Assembly (NCBI RefSeq): GCF_046156265.1
Contig: NZ_JAWDIR010000002.1
Span: 1-64,000, forward strand
Direction: 5' to 3'
From: CAMDHY01 sp046156265
Lineage (GTDB): Bacteria > Pseudomonadota > Alphaproteobacteria > Rhizobiales > Segnochrobactraceae
Length of the DNA: 64,000 nucleotides
Of this stretch, positions 44,354-52,712 are shown one piece after another. A program made the position numbers and the translations under genes. Numbering within the stretch: the stretch's first letter is position 1; every line of letters begins with the position of its first letter. A model generated the notes under the pieces. It had not been told where the DNA came from. It searched no databases and saw nothing but the letters and a program-made list of their open reading frames with translations.

Positions 44354-45519
44354 TCGGTCAGCACCAGCGCGGCGCGGGGGCTCCACGACAGCCAGACCTT
44401 GTCGTCCCAGTCGACCTTCCGCTCCTCGTCGCGGGCGCGGCGGACGTTCTGGTGACTGACGAGCACGATGCGCCCCGAGGCGAGGCGGACGCGGAACAGC
44501 GAGCGGTCGCCGAAATAGCCGAGGTCGAGCACCTGCCCCTCGGCGCAGTTGTGGTTGGGATCGGTCGGCGTATCTCGGCTGATGGTGATCTTCTCCGGCC
44601 GCACCGCAACGGCGACGGGCGTGCCGACGGTGACCGGCGTCGGGTGGTCGACCTCGAGCTCGCCCTCGACGCCCTCCGCCTTCACCGTCACGACGCTGCC
44701 GGCGATGGCGGTGACGATGCCCTCGAACAGGTTGATCGAGCCGACGAAGTCGGCGGTGAAGCGGCAGTTGGGGAACTCGTAGACGTCGGTCGGCGTGCCG
44801 ACCTGCATCACCGAGCCGCGGTCCATCACGGCGATGCGCGTGGACAACGCCATCGCCTCCTCTTGGTCGTGGGTGACGACGACGAAGGTGACACCGACCT
44901 TCGCCTGGATGTTCATCAACTCGAACTGCGTCTGCTCGCGCAGCTTCTTGTCCAGCGCCCCGAGCGGCTCGTCGAGGAGAAGCAGCTTCGGGTTCTTGGC
45001 GAGCGAGCGGGCGAGCGCGACGCGCTGGCGCTGGCCGCCGGAGAGCTGGTGCGGCTTGCGGCGGGCGAAGCTCTCGAGCTTGACGAGGGCGAGCATCTCG
45101 CTGACCCGGTTGGCGCGCTCGCCCTTCGTCATCTTCTCGTGCTTGAGGCCGTAGCCGACATTGTCGGCGACGCTCATGTGCGGGAACAGCGCGTAGGACT
45201 GGAACATCATGTTGACGGGCCGCTCATAGGGCGGCGTCGCCGTCATGTCCTGGCCGTCGATGAGGATGCGGCCGGAGGTCGGCGTCTCGAAGCCGGCGAG
45301 CATCCGGAGCAACGTCGTCTTGCCGCAGCCGGAGCCGCCGAGCAGGCAGAACAGCTCCTGCCGGTAGATCTTCAGCGAAACCTCGTTGACGGCGATGAAG
45401 TCGCCGAACTTCTTGACGACGCGCTCCACCTCGACGAACGGCCGCGCCTTCGGATCGAGCCACGGCTTGTTGACGTAGTCGGGGAAGCCGGGGGGCGGTG
45501 CGGGGGCGGGCGCAGTCAT
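44350..45519 (-). CDS. potG: Polyamine-type ABC transporter ATP-binding protein (PotG/PotA-like)
   Basis: A 389-residue ATPase with Walker A GGSGCGKTTLLRMLAG, Q-loop FQSYALFPHMSV, signature LSGGQRQRVALARSL, Walker B LLLLDEPLGALD and a C-terminal TOBE domain (VRPEKITISRD, then VLDLGYFGDRSLFRVRL). ATG 45519 lies just downstream of the family A element that separates potG from potF. Confidence 0.93.
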   Translation of the reverse strand: MTAPAPAPPPGFPDYVNKPWLDPKARPFVEVERVVKKFGDFIAVNEVSLKIYRQELFCLLGGSGCGKTTLLRMLAGFETPTSGRILIDGQDMTATPPYERPVNMMFQSYALFPHMSVADNVGYGLKHEKMTKGERANRVSEMLALVKLESFARRKPHQLSGGQRQRVALARSLAKNPKLLLLDEPLGALDKKLREQTQFELMNIQAKVGVTFVVVTHDQEEAMALSTRIAVMDRGSVMQVGTPTDVYEFPNCRFTADFVGSINLFEGIVTAIAGSVVTVKAEGVEGELEVDHPTPVTVGTPVAVAVRPEKITISRDTPTDPNHNCAEGQVLDLGYFGDRSLFRVRLASGRIVLVSHQNVRRARDEERKVDWDDKVWLSWSPRAALVLTE

Positions 45520-45550
45520 CGGGCGAGGCCCTCGCGGCGGCCGCCAACTT

Positions 45551-45700
45551 CGTCCTCCCCCTGCCAGGGGGGAGGACAGCCGCGCCAAAGGCGCGGCAGG
45601 TGGGGGCCTGTCAATCCCAACTGGAGCCTGTGTTTGGATTGACGGGCCCCACCCTGACCGCCTCCGGCGGTCTGTCCCTCCCCCTGGCAGGGGAGGGACG
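45551..45700. repeat. Family A nested palindromic element, copy 2
   Basis: 150 bp, with the same ends and inner stem as 1537-1692. The central stem here is clean: GTCAATCC pairs with GGATTGAC around a 17-base loop. It lies between potF and potG, inside the transporter operon, and would fold in the mRNA. Confidence 0.85.
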
Positions 45701-45753
45701 AAGAAAACCGCTGTCGCATCCCCATTGCCCCCCGCTGCGATCGCCGGCCGGCG

Positions 45754-46884
45754 TCACTGCCCGGTCTTGATCCGGCTCCAGGCGCGGGTGCGGGCGCGGT
45801 CGGCGGCGGGGGGCAGTTCCTCGCGGGAGAACAGCCGCGCCATCGTCTCGGCGTCCGGATAGATCGCCGTGTCCTCGACGATCTCCTTCTCGACGAGCTC
45901 GGTCGCCGCCTTGTTAGCGTTGGCGTAGTAGGTGAAGTTCGTCGCGTCGGCGATCACCTGCGGGCGCAGCATGTAGTCGACGAAGATCAGTGCGTTCTCC
46001 GGATGCGGCGCGTCGGCCGGGATCATCCAGACGTCGAACCACGACGGCACGCCGGACTTCGGGATGAAGTAGGCGAGCTCGATGTCGACGCCGGCCTCCG
46101 CCGCCCGCGTCGAGGCGGTGGCGTAGTCGCCCGACCAGGTCATCGCCACGCAGAGTTCCTTGTTCGGCAAGGCATTGAGATAGTTCGCCGAATCGAAGGT
46201 CTTGATGTACTGGCGGATCGGCTTGAACAACTCGACGACGGCATCGTAGTCGGCCTGGCTCGTCGAGTTCGGGTCCTTGCCGAGATAGGCGAGCGCCATC
46301 GGGATGACGTCGGTGGGCGATTCCAGCACCGAGATGCCGCAGTCGGCGAGCTTCGATGCGTATTCCGGCTTGAACAGGATATCGAGGGTATCGAGCGGCA
46401 CGTCCTCGCCGAGGCGCTCCTTCACCATCGCCATGTTGTAGGTGAGCCCGACGGTGCCCCACATGTACGGCACTCCGTACTCGTTGCCGGGGTCGGCGTC
46501 GGCCAGCACCTTCATGATCTCCGGATCGAGGTTGCCGTAGCCGGTGAGTTTGTCCTTCGCGATCTTCTGGAACACGCCGGATTTGATCAGGCGCTGCATG
46601 AAGTTAGAGCCGTGCAGCACGACGTCATAGCCGGAGCGGCCGGCCATCATCTTGGCGTCGACGGTCTCGGAGGCATCATAGGTGTCGTAGACGACCTTGA
46701 TGCCGGTCTCCTTCTCGAAGTCGGCGATGGTGGTCTCGCCGATATAGTCGACCCAGTTGTAGACGTTGACGACCTTCTCGGCGTCCTGGGCGAAGGCGGC
46801 GGAAAGCCCGGGCATGGCCAGGGCGAGGGTACAGGCGGCGGAGAGGCGCACCATGGCGCGCCGGGTGAAGGCGGTGGGCTTCAT
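45754..46884 (-). CDS. potF: Polyamine-type ABC transporter substrate-binding protein (PotF/PotD-like)
   Basis: A 376-residue periplasmic receptor. A twin-arginine-containing signal region (FTRRAMVRLSAACTLALAMP, cleavage after AFA) is followed by VVNVYNWVDYIGETTIADFE, the hallmark of PotF/PotD proteins. GVPYMWGTVGLTYN and SWFDVWMIPADAPHPENA are also typical. ATG 46884 is preceded by GAGGGGAGA. Ligand specificity (putrescine, spermidine or another amine) is not determined. Confidence 0.93.
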   Translation of the reverse strand: MKPTAFTRRAMVRLSAACTLALAMPGLSAAFAQDAEKVVNVYNWVDYIGETTIADFEKETGIKVVYDTYDASETVDAKMMAGRSGYDVVLHGSNFMQRLIKSGVFQKIAKDKLTGYGNLDPEIMKVLADADPGNEYGVPYMWGTVGLTYNMAMVKERLGEDVPLDTLDILFKPEYASKLADCGISVLESPTDVIPMALAYLGKDPNSTSQADYDAVVELFKPIRQYIKTFDSANYLNALPNKELCVAMTWSGDYATASTRAAEAGVDIELAYFIPKSGVPSWFDVWMIPADAPHPENALIFVDYMLRPQVIADATNFTYYANANKAATELVEKEIVEDTAIYPDAETMARLFSREELPPAADRARTRAWSRIKTGQ

Positions 46885-47019
46885 CGTCGGTTCTCCCCTC
46901 TCGAGAGCCGTCCCGACCGTTTCGGCCGGAAGGCCGTCCGGCATCCCCTGGCGACCGTCTCCGGGCCGCGCGCAGACACCTCGTTCCGTCTCGTCGGCAC
47001 TCCCGTCCTCGTGCGAGCC

Positions 47020-48207
47020 TCAGCCTCCCGCCCCGATCGTCCCAGCGAGCCCGCGCTTGAGGAGCCCGCCGGCGATGATGAGGCGCTGAATCTCGCTCGT
47101 TCCCTCCCAGATGCGGTCGACCCGCAGTTCCCGCAGGAAGCGCTCGGCGACGTTCTCGCGCATGTAGCCGCGTCCCGCGAAGATCTGCACGGCGCGGTCG
47201 GCGACGCGGCCGGCCGCTTCCGAGGCCACCAGCTTCGCAATGGAACAGCGCGCGTGCAACGACTTCAGGTCGAGGCCGCGATCGTGCGCCGCCGCCGCCT
47301 CCCACGTCACCATGCGGGACGTGTGCAGGTCGACGACGCTGTCGGCGAGCATCGCCTGCACCAGCTGGCGCTCGGCGATCGGCACGCCGCCGATGATGCG
47401 GCCCTTGGCGAAGGCGGTCGCCTCCTCGATCAGCCGCTCCATCGCCCCGCAGCAGCGCGCGGCGATCATCAGGCGCTCGCGGCGGAACCAGGCGTAGGTG
47501 AAGGCCATCCCCGCCCCCTCGCGACCACCGATGAGGTTCGCCACCGGCACCCGCACGCCCTCGAAGCGCAGGATCGGATGGTGGTGGCGATAGGTGTGGG
47601 TGTAGGCCGGGGTGCGCACGGTGGTTATCCCCGGCGCGCGGGCGTCGACGAAGAAGAGCCCGTGGGCGCCGTCGGCCGGCCCGCCCGCGAACTTCGCCTG
47701 CACCAGCAGAACGTCGGCGAGGTTGGCGCTGGTGACGTGCCACTTCTCGCCGTCGAGCACGTAGTGGTCGCCGTCTCGCCGCGCGGTGGCGACGATGTCG
47801 TCGACGTCGGAGCCGGCGCCCTCTTCGGTGATGGCGTAGGCGAAGTAGCACTCGCCGCGCATCATCGGCTTGATGAGGGCCTCGATCTGCGCCGGACTGC
47901 ACGCCTCGAACATCCAGCCTTGCGCTTCCGGATAGCACCAGCCGAGGCCGTTGGTGACGCGCCCGACCGGTTCGATCGCGGCCACCTGGTCGAGGATCGG
48001 CAGGGCCAGCCCGCCGTGCTCGGCCGGCACGTCGAAGCGCGGCAGGCCGAGCTCCTGCGCCATTGCCTTGTGGCGCTTCAGGGCCTCGGCGGGGATCTCG
48101 CCGTCGTTCAGCTCCGCCTCGACCTCGAAGGGGATCAGTTCGGTATCGACGAAACGGCGGACGGCCGCCTGGCGTTCGAGGGCCACCTCGGAGAGGGCGA
48201 AGCTCAC
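47020..48207 (-). CDS. Acyl-CoA dehydrogenase family protein
   Basis: A 395-residue FAD enzyme of normal length. ITEEGAGSDVDDIVATARRD (FAD/substrate loop), GEKWHVTSANLADVLLVQAK, and the C-terminal QIFAGRGYMRENVAERFLRE followed by RIWEGTSEIQ identify the family. GTG 48207 overlaps the stop of the TetR gene (GTGA), so the two form one transcript. It probably oxidises a CoA thioester produced in the surrounding amine-catabolism locus. Confidence 0.9.
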   Translation of the reverse strand: MSFALSEVALERQAAVRRFVDTELIPFEVEAELNDGEIPAEALKRHKAMAQELGLPRFDVPAEHGGLALPILDQVAAIEPVGRVTNGLGWCYPEAQGWMFEACSPAQIEALIKPMMRGECYFAYAITEEGAGSDVDDIVATARRDGDHYVLDGEKWHVTSANLADVLLVQAKFAGGPADGAHGLFFVDARAPGITTVRTPAYTHTYRHHHPILRFEGVRVPVANLIGGREGAGMAFTYAWFRRERLMIAARCCGAMERLIEEATAFAKGRIIGGVPIAERQLVQAMLADSVVDLHTSRMVTWEAAAAHDRGLDLKSLHARCSIAKLVASEAAGRVADRAVQIFAGRGYMRENVAERFLRELRVDRIWEGTSEIQRLIIAGGLLKRGLAGTIGAGG

Positions 48208-48854
48208 GGCGTCCCCTCCGCTGCGATCGGTCCGTCGACCGTGAAGCGGCGGGGGAAGACGCTGACGAGGTGGTAGCGGGCGGAGGCGAGCGCCTGTTCC
48301 CGCTTCAGGTCCTTCGGCGCCATCATCAGGTGCAGCCAGAGGCCCTCCAGCATGCAGACGATGACGCGGGCGAGCGCGGCGTGATCCTGGCCGGGGGCGG
48401 CGAGGTCGCGGCAGAGCTCGATGACGGTCGCCTGATAGTCCTCGTCGTTGGCGCTGCAGAGTTCGCGGTAGGTCGGCCGCGACTTCGCCTCGCCCCAGAA
48501 GGCACACCAGGCGCCGAGCTTGCGCGGCGTACAGATACGCTTGTCGAAGTCGGCCGAGACGAGCGCCCAGAGCCGCGCGGCGGGATCGGCGCCGGCCGCC
48601 TTCAGTGCCGCCTTCCAGTGGCCGCGATACTCGTCAGAGAGCGTGCGCAGCGTCTCGACGAGCAGCTTCTCCTTCGTATCGAAGTGGAAGTTGACGATGC
48701 CGCGCGACATGCCGGCGGCGGTGGCGACGTCGGCGAGCGTCGTCCCCTCGAAGCCGCGCTTGGCGAGCTGGTCGATCGTCGCCTCGATGAGCTCCTGCCG
48801 GCGGATCGCCTTGGTGTTCTGGCGCTGCGCGCGCGCCGGCGCCGTCACGCCCAT
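48204..48854 (-). CDS. BetI-like TetR-family repressor
   Basis: A 216-residue repressor. IRRQELIEATIDQLAKRGFE and the recognition helix GMSRGIVNFHFDTKEKLLVE form the HTH, and LGAWCAFWGEAKSRPTY matches the BetI effector domain. It is closely similar to the TetR half of the fusion protein at 36788. ATG 48854 is preceded by GCGGAGCC. A reading frame open further upstream to 49226 has no recognisable protein character. It is divergent from the aminotransferase operon, and two palindromes lie between them. Confidence 0.88.
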   Translation of the reverse strand: MGVTAPARAQRQNTKAIRRQELIEATIDQLAKRGFEGTTLADVATAAGMSRGIVNFHFDTKEKLLVETLRTLSDEYRGHWKAALKAAGADPAARLWALVSADFDKRICTPRKLGAWCAFWGEAKSRPTYRELCSANDEDYQATVIELCRDLAAPGQDHAALARVIVCMLEGLWLHLMMAPKDLKREQALASARYHLVSVFPRRFTVDGPIAAEGTP

Positions 48855-49360
48855 GCGGCGGCTCCGCTGAGGACGAGCGAGCCTCGGTGGCTCGACTGAA
48901 CGCGGCGCTTCGGCGGCGCGACCATGCGGGGACGTTCCTTGCGCGAGCCCGCGGCGGCCCGGGCGGCGACCAACGCGACGGCGGTGGCCGACGCTATCGA
49001 GCAATGCCGCCGCATCGCGGTCAAGAGGCGGCAGGACCGCCCACTCCTCCGGTTGTGGAGACACGACGGCAACGCCATCGGCGAACACTCGGTTCCGGGC
49101 CGCGCGGCGGGCTCCGATGGACATGGAAAGGGCCTCCCTGACCCGGCGAAGGATACGCCGATTTTCGCCGCCGACAACCCTTCTTGAACGTATGTTCAGC
49201 CAGTCACTGACTGAACGTTCGTTCATTAAGCTGGACAGGAGACGGCCGCCGTGACATGCTGCGCCTCACAATTCGGATCGTGGCGACTGCCGATCTCGAA
49301 GCCGTGGCGAAGCGATTTGCCGGGCACGGGAGCGCTCGCCCGCAAAGAAGGAGAGCCGCC
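48855..49360. other. 506-bp divergent regulatory region
   Basis: A region between the TetR gene and the aminotransferase operon. The only structure I see is the palindrome pair at 49185-49225. The rest (48855-49180) is GC-rich, with an open frame on the minus strand that looks like a chance ORF, and no RNA gene is evident. Confidence 0.6.
49185..49225. promoter_or_regulatory. Tandem palindromic operators (TGAAC...GTTCA)
   Basis: TGAACGTATGTTCA at 49185-49198 and TGAACGTTCGTTCA at 49212-49225. The second has 6-bp perfect arms, and the centres are 27 bp apart. They lie 136 bp before the aminotransferase start and 331 bp before the TetR start. They probably bind the BetI-like repressor. A related site is inside the promoter at 36724-36735. 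Confidence 0.65.
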
Positions 49361-50704
49361 ATGGGACGCCAGCTCACACAGAGCAACGCCCACTTCCGGA
49401 AGGCCCTGACCAAGCTGCCGCTCGGGGTCGCCTCGAACTTCCGCTACTGGGGCGAGGACAAGACGATCTATGTCCGGAAGGGCCGCGGCGGCCGCATCAC
49501 CGACATCGACGGAAACACCTATGTCGACTACCGGCTCGGCTACGGCCCGGCGATCCTCGGCTATGCCGACCAACGCATCGACGACGCCGTGCGGGCGAGC
49601 CTCGAGATCGGCGGCGTCTTCGCGCTGTCGACGGAGGCGGAGTACCGCGTCGCGGAGCGCATCTCGCGCATGGTGCCGGCGGCCGAGCTGGTGCGCTTCT
49701 CGAACTCCGGCACCGAGGCCGTGATGGCGGCGCTCCGCCTCGCCCGCGCCTACACCAAGCGCAGCGGCTACGTGCTGCTCGAGGGCGGCTACCACGGCCT
49801 GTTCGACGCGGCGCTGTGGACGCTCGGCATGGATGGCTGGGACCCGACGAAGACCGACGCCGAGCCGGCGGTGATCCCCTATTCGCAGGGCGTGCCGGAA
49901 GTTCTGCGCCAGCTCCTGCACGTCGCGCCGATGAACGACGCCAACCACCTCGAGGACCTGTTCAAGCGCAAGGGCCACGAGATCGCGGCGATGCTGATGG
50001 AGCCGATCCAGGGCAACTGCTGCGGCATCACCGCCGACGTCGAGTACGTTCGCGCCGTCCGGGAGCTCTGCGACCGCTACGGCGTCGTCCTCATCATCGA
50101 CGAAGTGAAGTCGGGCTTCCGGGTGGCGCGCGGCGGCATCCAGGAGGTGATGGGGGTGAAGGCCGACCTCTGCACCTTCGCCAAGGCGATGGCGAACGGT
50201 TACCCGATTTCGGCGATCGGCGGGCGCGAGGAGATCATGCGGTTGTACGGCAACGGCGTCGCCCACGGCGGCACCTATACCGGCCACTGCGTGTCGCTCG
50301 CTGCCGCCGAGAAGACGCTCGAGATCATCGAGGAGACGCCGGCGCTGGAGACGATCGCCGCCTACGGCAAGAAGATGCAGGAGGGCATGAGCCGGGTGCT
50401 GAAGGCGCGCGGCATCGCCCACTCGTTCGCCGGCCACCCGTCGATGGGCGGGCTGTTCTTCGCATCGAAGCCGCCGGCGACCTACCGCGACTGGAAGTCG
50501 TCGGACTACACCTTCTACGATGCGATGGCCCAGCACCTGCACGACGAGGGCGTGCTCTGCGAGCCGGACTCCCGCGAGCCGTGGTTCGTCTGCGAGGCCC
50601 ACGACGACGGCTGCCTGAAGGACACGTTGAAGGGCTTCGAGATCGCGGTCGACCGCACGATCGCCGAGCTCGCGAAAAAGGATGGCAAGGCGGCGGTGAG
50701 CTGA
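49361..50704 (+). CDS. Class-III PLP-dependent aminotransferase (aspartate aminotransferase family)
   Basis: A 447-residue enzyme related to glutamate-1-semialdehyde aminomutase and omega-amino acid transaminases. RFSNSGTEAVMAALRLARAY binds PLP phosphate, IIDEVKSGFRVARGG holds the PLP-ring Asp, and the Schiff-base Lys is in CTFAKAMANGYP. ATG 49361 is preceded by AAGGAGAG. It opens the plus-strand amine-catabolism operon. The amine donor is unknown; a polyamine- or beta-amino-acid-derived substrate is plausible given the transporter nearby. Confidence 0.9.
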   Translation: MGRQLTQSNAHFRKALTKLPLGVASNFRYWGEDKTIYVRKGRGGRITDIDGNTYVDYRLGYGPAILGYADQRIDDAVRASLEIGGVFALSTEAEYRVAERISRMVPAAELVRFSNSGTEAVMAALRLARAYTKRSGYVLLEGGYHGLFDAALWTLGMDGWDPTKTDAEPAVIPYSQGVPEVLRQLLHVAPMNDANHLEDLFKRKGHEIAAMLMEPIQGNCCGITADVEYVRAVRELCDRYGVVLIIDEVKSGFRVARGGIQEVMGVKADLCTFAKAMANGYPISAIGGREEIMRLYGNGVAHGGTYTGHCVSLAAAEKTLEIIEETPALETIAAYGKKMQEGMSRVLKARGIAHSFAGHPSMGGLFFASKPPATYRDWKSSDYTFYDAMAQHLHDEGVLCEPDSREPWFVCEAHDDGCLKDTLKGFEIAVDRTIAELAKKDGKAAVS

Positions 50705-50716
50705 GCCTCTCGGCGA

Positions 50717-50808
50717 GCACGACGCAAACCCTGCCCTTTCACGTCGAGGAAGGGCACCACGCAAACCCTCCCCTTCACTTCGCGGCGAGCACCACGCAAA
50801 CCCTCCCC
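50717..50808. repeat. Three direct repeats GCACSACGCAAACCCT
   Basis: Copies begin at 50717, 50754 and 50789 (spacing 37 and 35 bp), each followed by a C-rich run. The third merges with the left end of the family B element. They look like partial duplications of the element's flank. Confidence 0.7.
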
Positions 50809-50969
50809 CCTTGCGGGGGAGGTGGCCGGCGAAGCCGGTCGGAGGGGGGGCCGCCGCGGCAGCGGCGCGAAAAGACTCTCTCGCGATTGCTGCGACGGCC
50901 TAGGCTCATTGGGGCATTCGAATGTGTGGCGCCCCCCCTCCCTGCCCTCCCCCGCGAGGGGGGAGGGTT
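50799..50969. repeat. Family B palindromic element, full copy
   Basis: 171 bp with 24-bp terminal inverted repeats (50799-50822 and 50946-50969, one mismatch), each itself a palindrome centred on GCGGG/CCCGC. The inner part has a GGCCGGCGAAGCCGGTC hairpin and a segment ending AAAGACTCTCT that is shared with the copy at 58096. It fills most of the 364-bp gap between the aminotransferase and the first FAD oxidoreductase. Confidence 0.88.
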
Positions 50970-50989
50970 GCGCCGAGTTCTGATTGTCC

Positions 50990-51038
50990 CCCACTGCCCA
51001 CTGCCCACTGCCCACTGCCCACTGCCCACTGCCGACTG
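50990..51038. repeat. Heptamer tandem repeat (CCCACTG x6 plus CCGACTG)
   Basis: Seven uninterrupted 7-bp units ending 30 bp upstream of the oxidoreductase start. Slippage at this array would change the spacing between promoter or element and ribosome-binding site. The same unit type occurs at 1714-1741. Confidence 0.9.
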
Positions 51039-51068
51039 CCGCTCTCCCCCTCCCCGGACCCGCCCGCC

Positions 51069-52712
51069 ATGACCCCACCGCCCTCCACCGCCGGAAAAGT
51101 CTGGGACGCCATCGTCGTGGGTGCGGGGCATAACGGGCTGGTCAACGCCTGTTACCTCGCCCGCGCCGGGCTCGATGTGCTCGTCGTCGAGCGCAACGAC
51201 TGGGTCGGCGGCGCCGCCACGAGCCGCTCGCTGTACCCCGGCTTCCTCTATTCGAACTGCTCGTACGTCTGCAGCCTGCTGCGCCCCGAGATCATGCGCG
51301 ACCTGGAACTCCCGAAGCACGGGCTGCAGGTGGTGCCCTACGAGGGCGGGGTGATCCTGAAGCAGGACGGCGGCTACCTCGGCACCTTCCGCGATCACGA
51401 TGCCCACCGTCGCGAGATCGGCCGCCACAGCCTGCGCGACGCCGAGGCCTATGACCGTTATTCGGCCGAGGTGATCCGCCAGTGCCGGTTCATCCGGCCG
51501 TTCCTGCTGCGCACGCCGCCGGACCCGACGTCGCTGAAGCCGCGCGACGTGCAGGAACTGCTTTATCTCGGCCGCAAGTTCTACGACCTCACCGAGACCG
51601 AGATGGCCGACACCATCCGCTTCTGGACGATGTCGATCGCCGAGTTCCTCGACGAGTTCTTCGAGACCGATGTGGTCAAGGCCGGCTTCTGCATCTCCGG
51701 CATCATCGGCACGGCGCTCGGGCCGCTGTCGCCCGGCACCGCCTACGTGCTGCTGCACCACTACATGGGCGACGTCGACGGCGCGATCGGCGCCTGGGGC
51801 TTCGCCCGCGGCGGCATGGGGGCGATCTCGGAGTCGCTCGCCTCGTCGTTCCGCGCCTCCGGCGGCACGGTGCGGACGGGGGCCTCGGTCGACAAGGTGC
51901 TGGTCGAGAACGGCCGGGCAGCTGGCGTCGTCCTCGACGGCGGCGAGGAGATCCGCGGCCGGCTCGTCGTCTCGAACCTCGACGTCAAGCGCACCTTCCT
52001 GAAGCTCCTTGAGGAGCCGCAGCTGCCGGCGGACTTCGTCAGGAAGGTGAAGAACTTCAAGATCCGCGGCTCGTCCGGCAAGGTCAACATCGCGCTCGAT
52101 GGCCTGCCGGACTTCCCGGCGCTGCCGCCGAGCGCGCCTTTCCTGCGCGGCGACATGCACTTCACCGACTCGGTCGAGCGGATGGAGGGCGCCTATGACG
52201 ACTGGAAGGCCGGCCGCTGGTCCGCCGACCCCTTCCTCGACATGATGATCCCGACCACCATCGACCCGACGATGGCGCCGCCCGGCAAGCACTTCATGAG
52301 CTGCTTCGTGCAGTACTGCCCGCCGAAGGTGGAGGGCCACGACTGGAGCGACGCCGAGCGCGACGGCTTCGCCAAGACCGTCGTCGACCAGATCGCCGAG
52401 TACTCGCCGAACTTCAAGGACCTGATCCTCCACATGGAGGTGCGGACGCCGCGCGAGATCGAGGCGGAGACGGGGCTCACCGAGGGCAACATCTTCCAGG
52501 GCGAGCTCACCTTCGACCAGCTCCTCTTCAACCGTCCGGTGCCGGGCTACGCCCAGTACCGGGCGCCGATCGGCGGGCTCTACATGTGCGGCTCGGCCAC
52601 CCACCCCGGCGGCGGCGTCATGGGGGCGCCCGGCCGCAACGCCGCGGCGGAAGTGCTGCGCGACCTCAAGAAGCCCGCCAAGGACATGTCCGATGCCTAC
52701 CCCGTCCTTTGA
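51069..52712 (+). CDS. NAD(P)/FAD-dependent oxidoreductase (phytoene dehydrogenase-like), first of a pair
   Basis: A 547-residue flavoprotein. DAIVVGAGHNGLVNACYLAR is the FAD-binding Rossmann motif, VGGAATSRSLYPGF the second N-terminal motif, and PVPGYAQYRAPIGGLYMCGS with HPGGGVMGAPGRNAA the C-terminal FAD-binding segment. It belongs to the CrtI-like amine-oxidase superfamily. The ATG at 51069 lies after a repeat-filled leader, and I see no strong ribosome-binding site. It overlaps its paralogue by 20 bp. The genes around contain no carotenoid enzymes, so a role in amine or ketone oxidation is more likely. Confidence 0.85.
   Translation: MTPPPSTAGKVWDAIVVGAGHNGLVNACYLARAGLDVLVVERNDWVGGAATSRSLYPGFLYSNCSYVCSLLRPEIMRDLELPKHGLQVVPYEGGVILKQDGGYLGTFRDHDAHRREIGRHSLRDAEAYDRYSAEVIRQCRFIRPFLLRTPPDPTSLKPRDVQELLYLGRKFYDLTETEMADTIRFWTMSIAEFLDEFFETDVVKAGFCISGIIGTALGPLSPGTAYVLLHHYMGDVDGAIGAWGFARGGMGAISESLASSFRASGGTVRTGASVDKVLVENGRAAGVVLDGGEEIRGRLVVSNLDVKRTFLKLLEEPQLPADFVRKVKNFKIRGSSGKVNIALDGLPDFPALPPSAPFLRGDMHFTDSVERMEGAYDDWKAGRWSADPFLDMMIPTTIDPTMAPPGKHFMSCFVQYCPPKVEGHDWSDAERDGFAKTVVDQIAEYSPNFKDLILHMEVRTPREIEAETGLTEGNIFQGELTFDQLLFNRPVPGYAQYRAPIGGLYMCGSATHPGGGVMGAPGRNAAAEVLRDLKKPAKDMSDAYPVL

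Noticed and set aside
48855..49226. N-terminal extension of the TetR gene by 124 residues
   Set aside because: The extension is Arg/Pro-rich without protein character. The ATG at 48854 has a ribosome-binding site and gives normal TetR length.
50990..51038. Short regularly repeated units that might suggest a CRISPR array
   Set aside because: The units are 7 bp in direct contact with no spacers, and no cas genes are present.
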